From assembly GCF_000725125.1 (NCBI RefSeq), contig NZ_JFCB01000023.1, positions 60,740 to 124,739 of the forward strand: 64,000 bases of DNA, in the 5' to 3' direction. The DNA is from Streptomyces toyocaensis (GTDB taxonomy: Bacteria > Actinomycetota > Actinomycetes > Streptomycetales > Streptomycetaceae). Positions 25,842 to 33,645 of the stretch are shown here, one piece after another (positions within the stretch are counted from its first letter, which is position 1; each line of letters opens with the position of its first letter). Position numbers and translations under genes: made by a program. The notes beneath the pieces were generated by a model. The model worked only from the letters and a program-made list of their open reading frames with translations. It had not been told where the DNA came from and ran no database searches.

Positions 25842-26333
25842 TCAGCCGAGCCGCCTGGCGAACCAGTGCTCGGCGTACGGGTCGTTGTTGTGGGGCTCGG
25901 TCTCCGCGTAGCCGAGGCGGGCGTACAGGGCCCGTGCCTCCACGAGGTCACCACGCGTGTCGAGGATCATCCGGGTCGCACCCGCCGCCCGGGCCGCGTC
26001 CTCGGCGGCCCGCACCAGCAGTCCCGCACCGCCCCTGCCCCGCATCCCCTCGTACAGGAACACCCGGGTCAGCTCGGCGGTCCCGCCGTCCAGCAGCCGG
26101 AAGCCCGCACTCCCGGCCGGCTCGCCCCCGTACCGGGCGACCAGCAGCAGCCCCCGCGGCGGCGCGAGGTCGGCCCCCGACTCGGCGGCGATCCCTTGCT
26201 CCAGCTCCCGCGGGTCGGTCCGCCGTCCCTCGTGCAGCAGGTACCAGCGGTCGCTGACCTCGGTGTAGTACGCCCGCCAGAGCGCACCCGCGACGGGCGA
26301 GTCGTACGGCTCCGGGGCCACGGTCCACGTCAT
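25842..26333 (-). CDS. GNAT-family N-acetyltransferase
   Basis: A 163-residue acetyltransferase. The acetyl-CoA binding motif A is VFLYEGMRGRGGAGLLVRAAED, preceded by GTAELTR and followed by GATRMILDTRGDLVEARALYARLGY (motif B). It acts in the cytoplasm; the acceptor is unknown. The gene ends 4 bases after the MFS exporter gene on the opposite strand, a tight convergent pair. The start at 26333 (MTWTVAPEPYD) is where domain-like sequence begins. Confidence 0.9.
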   Translation of the reverse strand: MTWTVAPEPYDSPVAGALWRAYYTEVSDRWYLLHEGRRTDPRELEQGIAAESGADLAPPRGLLLVARYGGEPAGSAGFRLLDGGTAELTRVFLYEGMRGRGGAGLLVRAAEDAARAAGATRMILDTRGDLVEARALYARLGYAETEPHNNDPYAEHWFARRLG

Positions 26334-26490
26334 GGGCGCATTCTCGGCGCCCCGTCCGGCGGACGCGCAAGCGAATAAGCCGTGCCGGACGGTGACGGCC
26401 GGGAACAGTTTGTGCCCGGACCTTCGGGCAACACGGAAGACGACCGGCTCGCGAAGAGTGCCGGCCCGGCCGAGAATCCGGAAGGCATCC

Positions 26491-27159
26491 ATGTCCACTG
26501 GCCTGATCATTGCGTTGATCGTGATTGTTGCGGTCGTTGCCGCCGTCGCGGCCGTGCTGACCCTGCGCGCCCGCGGTCCCCGGCACGGCAAGGGCCTGAA
26601 GCGTCGCTTCGGGCCCGAATACGACCGGGCCGTCGCCCGGCACGACGGGGACACCAAGGCCGCCGAGCGGGAGCTCGCCGAGCGCGTGCAGCGCCACGGC
26701 GACCTGCGGGAGCGCTCGTTGGAGCCCGTCGAGCGGGAGAGGTTCGAGGCGCGCTGGACGGCCGTCCAGGAGCGTTTCGTCGACGCGCCGCGTGAGGCGG
26801 TCGCCGAGGCCGACCGCCTGATCGCCGAGGTCGCCGCCGCCCGCGGCTTCCCCGCCGACGGGCACTACGAGGACCAGCTCGCCGCGCTGTCCGTGCACCA
26901 CGCCCACCACGTCGAGGGCTACCGGCGCGTGCACCGGGTGGCGCAGGCCCACGCGAACGGCGCGCACGACGGCGGTGCGGGCACCGAGGAGATGCGCGAG
27001 GCCGTCGTCGAGGCCCGGGCGTTGTTCGAGGAACTGGTCCGCCCGTCCCGGCACGAAGGACACCACCGCGGTGACGGCGACCGCACCCCGTCCCCGGCAG
27101 CCCGCCGCGGGCACCAGACCTCGTCGCTGTTCCACCGGCGCCAGACGAAGGAGAGCTGA
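26491..27159 (+). CDS. Membrane-anchored helical protein with FVDAPR-AV-EADR motif
   Basis: A 222-residue protein of unknown function. One N-terminal transmembrane helix (GLIIALIVIVAVVAAVAAVL) is followed by a basic stretch and a helical domain of about 110 residues containing LEPVERERFEARW and RFVDAPREAVAEADRLIAEV. The C-terminus is His/Gly/Arg-rich. ATG 26491 has GGAAGG upstream. The next gene starts 4 bases after the stop and repeats the FVDAPR-AV-EADR motif, so the two form a paralogous, co-transcribed pair. Confidence 0.85.
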   Translation: MSTGLIIALIVIVAVVAAVAAVLTLRARGPRHGKGLKRRFGPEYDRAVARHDGDTKAAERELAERVQRHGDLRERSLEPVERERFEARWTAVQERFVDAPREAVAEADRLIAEVAAARGFPADGHYEDQLAALSVHHAHHVEGYRRVHRVAQAHANGAHDGGAGTEEMREAVVEARALFEELVRPSRHEGHHRGDGDRTPSPAARRGHQTSSLFHRRQTKES

Positions 27160-27163
27160 ACCG

Positions 27164-28012
27164 ATGACCGACGAGACCCGCCGCCCCGGCGGCACACCGC
27201 CCTTCGAGGGACACCGCACCACGTCCGGCGTCCCGGGTGGCGCCCCGGCCCCGGCCGTCGGCGGCCAGGGCCGTGTCCCGGAGGCGGACGCCGGCCTCCG
27301 CGGTGACGCCCCGGCCCGGGACGTCCGCGAAGAGGCCGGCCGCGCGCCCCACGACACCCGCGACGGCGTGCACGGCATCCGGGACGGTGTGCACGGCGCC
27401 CGGGACGGCGCCCTAGGCGCCCGCGACGGCGTGCACGGCGCCCGCGACGGCGCCCTCGGCACCCGGGACGGCGCCCTCGGCACCCACGACGGTGTGCACG
27501 ACACCCGCGACGGCGTGCACGGCGCCCGCGACGGCGCCCTCGGCACCCACGACGGTGTGCACGGCACCCGGGACGGCGTCCTCGGTGCCCGTACCGGCGA
27601 CGGGACCCGTGAGGCCGACGGCCGTAGCGCCGCGGACGCCGGGAATCCCCTGACCGCCGGGAGCCCGCGGCACGGCGAAGCCGGGCCCACCGGCACCGGC
27701 CACGACGGCGACCGGACACCGGGACGCCTCCTCCGGCTCGACGACACCGACAGGGTCACGGCGCAGTTGCAGCACGCCGTGGCCGAGTTCGTCGACGCGC
27801 CGCGGGACGCCGTACGGGAGGCCGACCGCGCCCTGCAGGAGCTCACGGAACGCTTCACGGAGGCCGTGACCGAGCGCCGCCGCACCCTGCGGCGGTCCTG
27901 GCAGGACGGCGGGGCCGACGACGGCGGCTCCGTGGCCGCGACCGACACCGAGCAACTGCGCCTCGCCCTGCGGGACTACCGCGAGCTGGCGGAGCGGCTG
28001 CTACACGTCTGA
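27164..28012 (+). CDS. Soluble partner protein with heptapeptide tandem repeats
   Basis: A 282-residue protein of unknown function. Residues about 66-142 hold 11 tandem heptapeptides of the form R/H-D-G-V/A-H/L-G/D-A/T/I. The C-terminal third is a helical domain (TAQLQHAVAEFVDAPRDAV, then READRALQELTERF) that matches the core of the preceding membrane protein. The 4-base gap to that gene supports an operon and perhaps a complex between them. The first about 60 residues are low-complexity. The 3' end overlaps the DUF1992 gene on the other strand by 12 bases. Confidence 0.82.
   Translation: MTDETRRPGGTPPFEGHRTTSGVPGGAPAPAVGGQGRVPEADAGLRGDAPARDVREEAGRAPHDTRDGVHGIRDGVHGARDGALGARDGVHGARDGALGTRDGALGTHDGVHDTRDGVHGARDGALGTHDGVHGTRDGVLGARTGDGTREADGRSAADAGNPLTAGSPRHGEAGPTGTGHDGDRTPGRLLRLDDTDRVTAQLQHAVAEFVDAPRDAVREADRALQELTERFTEAVTERRRTLRRSWQDGGADDGGSVAATDTEQLRLALRDYRELAERLLHV
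27359..27589 (+). repeat. 21-bp tandem repeats coding for heptapeptides
   Basis: Eleven 21-bp units (RDGVHGI, RDGVHGA, RDGALGA, RDGVHGA, RDGALGT, RDGALGT, HDGVHDT, RDGVHGA, RDGALGT, HDGVHGT, RDGVLGA). Several units are near-identical in DNA, which implies recent unit duplication and probable copy-number variation between strains. Confidence 0.85.
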
Positions 28013-28432
28013 GCCGCCCCGCCCGTCCGACGCCGCCCGGCGCTCCCGCCACTGCCTCACGACGTCCTCGACGTCGTAGGGCTTCTTGCCCAGCGGGGGG
28101 CCGGGCGGCGGCTTGAACATCATGTCGCTGATCCTGGCGTTGATCTCCGTGAGGATCTTCCGGACGATCCGCTCCGACGGGGCCGCGAGCGCGGCCTCCA
28201 GCGCGTCCTCGGCCTCCTTGCGCAGGGCGAGCGTCGGCGGCAGCACCGAGAACCCCTCGCGCGCCATCTTCCGCTTCACCCACCACAGTTCGTCGTAGGT
28301 GCTCTCGACCTCACGGGGCAGCGGCTTGCCCGCCCCCGCCAGCTGCTCGAACTCCCCGCGCGCGTCGGCGTCGCGAATCTGCCTGTCGACCCAGCTCTCG
28401 AAGTCGACGCCGGGTGGCTTTCGCTCGGTCAT
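28001..28432 (-). CDS. DUF1992 (DnaJC28-like) family protein
   Basis: A 143-residue cytoplasmic protein with the DUF1992 signature: FESWVDRQIRDADARGEFEQL, GAGKPLP and later ILTEINARISDMMFKPPPG. The family occurs in DNAJC28 of animals and as stand-alone bacterial proteins; no biochemical role is established. The ATG is followed by TERKPPGVD. Its 3' end overlaps the upstream convergent gene by 12 bases, so both stops lie inside the other reading frame. Confidence 0.9.
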   Translation of the reverse strand: MTERKPPGVDFESWVDRQIRDADARGEFEQLAGAGKPLPREVESTYDELWWVKRKMAREGFSVLPPTLALRKEAEDALEAALAAPSERIVRKILTEINARISDMMFKPPPGPPLGKKPYDVEDVVRQWRERRAASDGRGGSDV

Positions 28433-28509
28433 GCGTTCATTGTGCCGGACGCCGCGAACCCGGACGTTTTATCATTCGGCGGCAGAAGGACGTCTCAGGA
28501 GGAGCGCAG

Positions 28510-28902
28510 GTGCTCGAACTCACCATGGCCGCGGTGTCCGCGGCGGAAGCGGGTGCCACGGCCGGCATGCTCATGGCCGACGCGCCCAGCGAGCCGGGTG
28601 CCGTGCTGCGGGTGGGCCGGGACAGGTCGCTGTGCCGGCTGTCGACGCCGGACGACTGGCTGTTCGTCTCCCGCGTCCACCTGGAGTTCGGCTGCGCGCA
28701 GGACGGCACCTGGCAGCTGACCTGGCTGCGCGGGTCCCTGCCCGAGCCCTCCTCCGAGGTCCGGCTGACCATCGGCGAGTACGTCCGACCGGTCGCCTAC
28801 GGCGGCACCGTCGCGCTGCCCCGGGGCGGCAGCGGCGAGGTCGTCATCCAGGACCGCACCGCCCCGCGCAGCGTCAACGTGGGCTTCTACCACGAGGTCT
28901 GA
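28510..28902 (+). CDS. FHA-domain-like protein
   Basis: A 130-residue protein resembling a forkhead-associated domain: GAVLRVGRDRSLCRLSTPDD supplies the first strands and conserved Arg, WLFVSRVHLEFG supplies the S-R-x-H phosphothreonine-binding motif, and later strands (TWQLTWLRGS, GTVALPRGGSGEVVIQD) follow. It would bind phosphothreonine peptides made by Ser/Thr kinases. GTG 28510 is chosen for AGGAGGAG about 6 bases upstream; ATG 28525 is possible. Convergent with the O-methyltransferase gene. Confidence 0.75.
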   Translation: MLELTMAAVSAAEAGATAGMLMADAPSEPGAVLRVGRDRSLCRLSTPDDWLFVSRVHLEFGCAQDGTWQLTWLRGSLPEPSSEVRLTIGEYVRPVAYGGTVALPRGGSGEVVIQDRTAPRSVNVGFYHEV

Positions 28903-28913
28903 CGCTGCCCGGT

Positions 28914-29591
28914 TCACGCCAGCACGCGCGCCAGTGCGAAGCCGTCCCAGCCCTTGATGCCGACCGTCTGGATCGCCGTGCCCGTCAGCCTCGGGTGGTT
29001 GCCGATCATGTCGAGGGCGGCGCGGGTGCCCACCACGTCCGGGTCCGTGTTGTCCTGGTCGGCCACCCGGCCGCCGCGGACGACGTTGTCCAGGACGATC
29101 AGGCTGCCCGCGCTGGTCAGCCTGAGCGCCCATTCCATGTAATGGGCGTTGTTGGCCTTGTCCGCGTCGATGAAGACCAGGTCGAACGGAGGCGGATTCT
29201 CGTCCGCCAGCCGGGGCAGCGAATCCAGTGCCGCGCCCACCCGCACCTCGACCTGCTGGTCGAGTCCCGCGCGGGCGATGTTGCGGACCGCGACCTCGGC
29301 GTGATGGGGGTCGTACTCCAGGGAGATCAGCCGTCCGTCCGCGGGGAGGGCACGGCCCAGCCAGATGGTGCTGTAGCCGCCGAGCGTGCCGATCTCCAGG
29401 ATGGTGCGGGCGCCCTGCACCTGGGCGAGGAGCTGCAGCAGCTTCCCCGCCGGGGCCGAGACGGCGATCGGCGGGAGTCCGGCGGCGTCGCTGTCGCGCA
29501 GGGCGGCCGCCAGGGCCTCGTCGGGTGCGTCGGTCAGGAGCCGGTCGGCGACGTACTCGTCCATCGCTTGCCAGAGCTGCGCCTCGCTCAT
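28914..29591 (-). CDS. Class I SAM-dependent O-methyltransferase (CCoAOMT type)
   Basis: A 225-residue methyltransferase of the Methyltransf_3 family. It has ILEIGTLGGYSTIWLGRAL (SAM loop), LISLEYDPHHAEVA, DLVFIDADKANNAHYMEWAL and IVLDNVVRGG, which give the SAM site and the divalent-metal ligands typical of catechol/caffeoyl-CoA O-methyltransferases. ATG 29591 begins MSEAQLWQAMDEYV. The upstream region has a cluster of GTTAG/CTAAC half-sites (29616-29643) that likely controls it. Confidence 0.92.
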   Translation of the reverse strand: MSEAQLWQAMDEYVADRLLTDAPDEALAAALRDSDAAGLPPIAVSAPAGKLLQLLAQVQGARTILEIGTLGGYSTIWLGRALPADGRLISLEYDPHHAEVAVRNIARAGLDQQVEVRVGAALDSLPRLADENPPPFDLVFIDADKANNAHYMEWALRLTSAGSLIVLDNVVRGGRVADQDNTDPDVVGTRAALDMIGNHPRLTGTAIQTVGIKGWDGFALARVLA

Positions 29592-29917
29592 GCGCCTGTA
29601 CCTTCCGTACGGCTGGTTAGCTTCTCTAACTAGCATCGCTAACGAAGATACGCCGCGCGTCCGCCGTCCGTCAGGTGCTTTCCCGGTGTGTCCCGGGGCC
29701 CCGTCCGCTCACTCGTTGTGACGCTTCTCGCGTCGTCCCGAGGTGACGCCACCCCCCGCGGACTATCGTCGTTCGGGCACAAGCGAACGGGCCGTCAGGT
29801 GACGCCGCGGTTTCCCGCGTCTCCCTACGGAGGGCGGTGCGCGCCTCATAGGCTGCGCGGAGCGAACCCCCACGTACGGGACACGCGGGGTGAAACGGGG
29901 CGGGAGGCCGACGAGGC
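29592..29917. other. Intergenic region upstream of the O-methyltransferase and GT87/PAP2 genes
   Basis: A 326-base divergent gap. Apart from the GTTAG/CTAAC cluster near the O-methyltransferase start, I see no gene, long repeat or structured RNA. Confidence 0.5.
29616..29643 (-). promoter_or_regulatory. GTTAG/CTAAC half-site cluster
   Basis: GTTAG-N5-CTAAC (29616-29630) is a perfect inverted repeat, and a further GCTAAC at 29638-29643 with CTAG between gives three or more half-sites. It lies 25-52 bases before the O-methyltransferase start. The layout resembles MarR- or TetR-type operators. Confidence 0.55.
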
Positions 29918-31969
29918 GTGGCGAACGCGGAGCACAGGGGGCGACCGACGGAGACGCTCGGGGCGACAGCGGTCGGCGGCACCCGGGCACGGCTGCGCAC
30001 GGCGCGCCTCGCGCTGTGGCTGCTCGCCGCCGTCCTCGCCGTACGGCAGGTCGCCGCCGTCCTCACCACCCCGAGCGGAGAGCGGCTCACCGCCCTGGAG
30101 ACGTGGGTGGGCCCCGAGGGCGTCCTCCACGTCAGCGGCTCTCTCTACGAATCCACCCGGTTCACCGGAACCCCCTTCAGCGGGCTCGTCCTCAAACCCC
30201 TCACCCGCCCGGCCGAACAAGCCCTCGGCTGGGGCTGGACCTTCGGCACCCTGCTGCTGGTCGTCGCCCTCGGCCTGGTGGCCGCCCGCGCCCTGCCCGA
30301 GCCGGTCGGCCGCCGCACCGCGATCCTCGCGGCGCCCGTCGCCATCAGCCTGCTCATGCTGTCCCTGCCGGTGCGCAGCACCCTCTGGCTCGGCCAGACC
30401 AGCATCATCCCGGTCCTGCTCGTGCTGCTCGGCTGTTTCGTCACCCGCGGCCGGCGCGTCAGCGGCACCCTCATCGGCGTCGCGGCGGCGCTCCAGCCCA
30501 CCCTCCTGCTCTTCGCCCCGCTGCTGTGGTTCACCGGCCGCCGGCAGGCCGCCACCGCCACCGGCCTCACGTTCGCCGCCGCCACCGCGCTGGCCTGGGC
30601 CGCGATGCCGCGGGACTCCTCCACCTACTGGGTGCACCACCTGGCGGGCACCGGCCTCGGCGGCCCCGCCGACGACCTCGCCAACCAGTCCCTGCACGGC
30701 GCCCTGCTCCGCCTCGGCCTCGCGGGCCCCCTGGAGATCGGCCTCTTCCTCCTGCTCGGCGCCGCCGTCGTGACCCTCGCCCTCCGGCGCGCCGTCCGCC
30801 ACGCCCACGACGGCCAGCCGCTGCTCGCCGTCGCCGTCACCGGCTGCGCCGCCCTGGCGGTCGCCCCGACCGCGTGGCAGCACCAGTTGCTGTGGGTACT
30901 GCTCACCGCCGTCGGCCGGGTCGGCAGGCGCGCCCGCGACCGGATGGTGTGGCCCGTCGCCGTCGTCCTGGTGATGACGCTGCCCTCCAGGATGATGCTG
31001 CCGAACATGGCGTTCCTCCACCCGGTGCGCGACAACGTCGTCCTCCTCGCCGCCCTGGCCGCCGCCACCGCGGTCCCCTTCCTCTCCCGCACCTCCCCGT
31101 ACTTCCGCACACCGGTCCCGACCCCGTACGCCCCTCCCGTCCCGGCCCGCTTCGCGTTCGTCCCGCTGCTGCCGTTCCTGCGCCGGGTACTGCTGCGGCC
31201 GAACCTCCTGCTCGAACTCCTGCTGATCCGCGTCACCTACGCCGCGTACGCCAAGGTCCGCCTCGCCGCGACCGGCGGCAGCAACTCGGCGGGCCGCGCC
31301 CGCGCCGAGGAACACGGACAGCAGGTCCTCGACCTCGAACGCCTGCTCCGGATGGACGTCGAGCACGCCGTCAACCACGCCGTGGCGAGGATCGGCTGGC
31401 TGCGGGAGTTCTTCGACCTCTACTACACGTCGTTCCACTTCATCGTCCCGCTGACCGTGCTCGGGCTGCTGTACTGGCGCCGCCCCGTCGACTACCGCTG
31501 GGCCCGCTCGGCCCTGGGCTTCGCCACTCTCCTCGCCCTCGTCGGCTTCTGGCTCTACCCGCTCGCCCCGCCCCGCCTCATGCCGGGCCTGGGCGTCATC
31601 GACACGGTGCACGGCGTCCAGGACTTCTCCCAGCCGGAGTACGGCACCCTCACCCACCTCACCAACCAGTACGCGGCGATGCCGTCCCTGCACTTCGGCT
31701 GGTCCCTGTGGTGCGGAGTGGTGATCGCGCTCCTCGCGCCGAAGCCGTGGATGAAGGCCCTGGGGGTGCTCCATCCCCTCCTCACGACCGCCTCGATCGT
31801 CGCCACCGGCAACCACTGGATCCTGGACGCGGCGGGAGGCGCGGTGGTCGTCGGCGCCGGCTTCGGCCTCACCCACCTCCTCCAGGGGCCGCGCGCCCGT
31901 ACGACGGTGACCGCGGCCGACCTCGGAAGCGAGCCGTCGGCGCAGGACCAGGACCGTACTCCGGGCTGA
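29918..31969 (+). CDS. Bifunctional GT87 glycosyltransferase / PAP2 phosphatase membrane protein
   Basis: A 683-residue polytopic protein. Residues 1-400 resemble the GT87 polyprenol-phosphate-mannose-dependent mannosyltransferase family (many helices, LWLGQTSIIPVLLVLLGCF). Residues 430-660 are a PAP2 phosphatase-like domain with YYTSFHFIVPL, YAAMPSLHFGWSLW and ATGNHWILDAAGG, the PAP2 catalytic motifs. Such fusions are common in Streptomyces and probably act in envelope glycolipid biosynthesis at the outer membrane face. GTG 29918 follows GAGG closely. Confidence 0.85.
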   Translation: MANAEHRGRPTETLGATAVGGTRARLRTARLALWLLAAVLAVRQVAAVLTTPSGERLTALETWVGPEGVLHVSGSLYESTRFTGTPFSGLVLKPLTRPAEQALGWGWTFGTLLLVVALGLVAARALPEPVGRRTAILAAPVAISLLMLSLPVRSTLWLGQTSIIPVLLVLLGCFVTRGRRVSGTLIGVAAALQPTLLLFAPLLWFTGRRQAATATGLTFAAATALAWAAMPRDSSTYWVHHLAGTGLGGPADDLANQSLHGALLRLGLAGPLEIGLFLLLGAAVVTLALRRAVRHAHDGQPLLAVAVTGCAALAVAPTAWQHQLLWVLLTAVGRVGRRARDRMVWPVAVVLVMTLPSRMMLPNMAFLHPVRDNVVLLAALAAATAVPFLSRTSPYFRTPVPTPYAPPVPARFAFVPLLPFLRRVLLRPNLLLELLLIRVTYAAYAKVRLAATGGSNSAGRARAEEHGQQVLDLERLLRMDVEHAVNHAVARIGWLREFFDLYYTSFHFIVPLTVLGLLYWRRPVDYRWARSALGFATLLALVGFWLYPLAPPRLMPGLGVIDTVHGVQDFSQPEYGTLTHLTNQYAAMPSLHFGWSLWCGVVIALLAPKPWMKALGVLHPLLTTASIVATGNHWILDAAGGAVVVGAGFGLTHLLQGPRARTTVTAADLGSEPSAQDQDRTPG

Positions 31970-32238
31970 TCCGGAACTCGCCCGGCGCCGGCACGGTGAG
32001 CCGCGTGAACTCGCCCTCGCGGTCCAGGCACCCGCCGTCACCGCGCAGGCGGGGCGAGTGCGCGTCCCGCACGGTCACCGCGCCCGGCCGTGACGCACGC
32101 GGCACCGGATCCGCACCGAACGGGCAGCACCGGTCGGGCAGCACCGGTCGGGCCGCCAGCTCTACGATCATCTTCAGGCGGTCGCCTGGCCCTTGGGGGA
32201 CTCGGCGGAGCCGACCCGACGCGTGACGGAGGAGCGCC

Positions 32239-32820
32239 ATGAGCAGTACCAGGTCCGCAACATGGTCCGGCTGGCGCAGCCGCACCGTCGAGATACCCGG
32301 CGCAGGGGACGGAAAGCCGGTCCCCTTGGAGTTCCGCGCGGGATTCACCACGAGCTTCCAGCTGGTGACCGTGCGCAAGGGCCCGCATCACCAGCGGGCC
32401 CACGACACGCTCGTCACGATCGGCCGGACCGGGCCCTCGCACATCGTCCTGCCTGCCGACTGTGACGCCCTCGCCATCTGGCGAGTCACGGTGGGCAGCG
32501 AGGGCGCCAGCGGCTTCGGCAGGTGGAAGCTGCGCATCGCGGACGGCGACGCGCTGCCCCGGCTCCCGTCCGGAACGACCCAGGGAAAGGGAACCAGGAC
32601 CTTCGCCTACTTCAGCCCCAAGCCGTACTTCGAATACGCCCCGGTCGTGCACTACGACTTCGCCGACGCGCCCGGCACCATCGTCTACACGCCGGCCAAC
32701 GGCGGGAAGCGGCAGATCCGCTTCACCTCCGCTGCCGACCAGAGGGGCACCCTGCGTCTCCCGCAGCACGGATACGTCACGGTGTCCGAGCATGGCAAGT
32801 GGCACCTCTCGATGACCTGA
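32239..32820 (+). CDS. Hypothetical protein, beta-rich
   Basis: A 193-residue protein not recognised as a named family. The sequence alternates in a beta-strand manner (SFQLVTVRKGPHHQRAHDTL, HIVLPADCDALAIWRVTVG, GRWKLRIADG, YFEYAPVVHYDFAD, YVTVSEHGKWHLSM) with no signal peptide or membrane segment. It may be a small sandwich domain. The ATG has GGAGGAG 5 bases upstream, and codon use is typical of the genome, so I consider the gene real. Convergent with the SLT-like gene, with a terminator between. Confidence 0.8.
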   Translation: MSSTRSATWSGWRSRTVEIPGAGDGKPVPLEFRAGFTTSFQLVTVRKGPHHQRAHDTLVTIGRTGPSHIVLPADCDALAIWRVTVGSEGASGFGRWKLRIADGDALPRLPSGTTQGKGTRTFAYFSPKPYFEYAPVVHYDFADAPGTIVYTPANGGKRQIRFTSAADQRGTLRLPQHGYVTVSEHGKWHLSMT

Positions 32821-32860
32821 CGCCGCAGGTTCGAGCGCGCTCCGTCTCGCTGGGAGACGG

Positions 32861-32901
32861 CGAAGGCGGCGGCCCCGGGGATCGTGGGGTCGCCGCCTTC
32901 G
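32861..32901. terminator. Convergent terminator
   Basis: CGAAGGCGGCG (32861-32871) with CGCCGCCTTCG (32891-32901); the loop itself can pair as GCCCC/GGGG(T). It lies between the hypothetical and SLT-like genes. Confidence 0.75.
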
Positions 32902-32921
32902 GTATGGGGGATGCGGGGCTG

Positions 32922-33341
32922 TCAGTACCAGTTGTTGGCCTGCCAGAAGGACCAGGCGCCGCAGGCGCTGCCGTAGCGGTCCTTCATGTAGTCCAGGCCC
33001 CACTTGATCTGGGTGGCCGGGTTGGTCTTCCAGTCGGAGCCGGCCGAGGCCATCTTGGAGGCGGGCAGAGCCTGGACCAGGCCGTAGGCACCGCTGGAGG
33101 CGTTGGTGGCGGTGTGGTTCCAGCCGCTCTCGTGCTGGACGATGTTCGAGAAGCACTGGAACTCGGCCGAGTTGCCGATCATCTTCTGCGCGGTCGCCTG
33201 GGCCGAGGAGGCGCTCGTCGTGGTCGCGGCCTGGGCGGGCGCGGCGGCGATCAGGGTGCCGCAGGTGGCGGCGACCAGGGCGGCACCGGCGAGGGTCTTC
33301 TTCGGGGTGGCGACGGTGCGGAGGAGGGAAGCGGCGGACAC
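32922..33341 (-). CDS. Small secreted SLT-like transglycosylase domain protein
   Basis: A 139-residue exported protein. A signal peptide (TLAGAALVAATCGTLIAAAP, then AQAA) precedes a compact lysozyme-like domain with the catalytic Glu in IVQHESGWNHTATNASS, then GAYGLVQALPASKMAS and IKWGLDYMKDRYGSACG, ending WSFWQANNWY. The same type of domain occurs in aggregation-promoting and resuscitation-promoting proteins. It probably cuts or remodels peptidoglycan. GTG 33341 has GAAAGG 6 bases upstream. Confidence 0.9.
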   Translation of the reverse strand: MSAASLLRTVATPKKTLAGAALVAATCGTLIAAAPAQAATTTSASSAQATAQKMIGNSAEFQCFSNIVQHESGWNHTATNASSGAYGLVQALPASKMASAGSDWKTNPATQIKWGLDYMKDRYGSACGAWSFWQANNWY

Positions 33342-33645
33342 GGGCGGCCTTTCGGTCGGTGAGCAGGGCGGTCGCGTTACGCCGTGCCGGATGCCGCGAC
33401 GTGCGGCGGGGGGCATGCGTCGGCGCCGCGACCCGGGTGGGTACGTCGGCGCCTGGCGACGGCTCCACAGAAACAAATCCCGGGATTGCCCGCAAAGGTC
33501 CCTTTTACTACCGAAGGTCGGAGCGGGGAGGTGCAGGGGTCGGGACGCCGTGCGCGGCCCGGTGCGTCGCTACGGTGCCGGGTCGTATGTGACGCGGCTC
33601 ATGTGGGGTGGCTCACCGTCCCCGTCACGCGGTGCGCCCGGGACT
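33342..33645. other. Region between the SLT-like gene and the cobalamin transport operon
   Basis: A 304-base gap. It must contain the SLT promoter and leader and the end of the upstream operon. I searched for a c-di-AMP (ydaO-yuaA) riboswitch, common before such lytic genes, and did not find its conserved cores. No other structure stands out. Confidence 0.5.

Noticed and set aside
27359..27589. CRISPR-like array
   Set aside because: Repeats are in-frame 21-bp coding units without spacers; no cas genes in the window.
29846..32041. A minus-strand open frame of 731 codons
   Set aside because: Antisense to the GT87/PAP2 gene, which has PAP2 motifs and correct codon bias; the translation is low-complexity.
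33342..33645. A c-di-AMP (ydaO-yuaA) riboswitch before the SLT-like gene
   Set aside because: Expected by analogy with rpf-type genes, but the conserved GGGGTGAATC and CCGTCAGCTAACC cores are absent.
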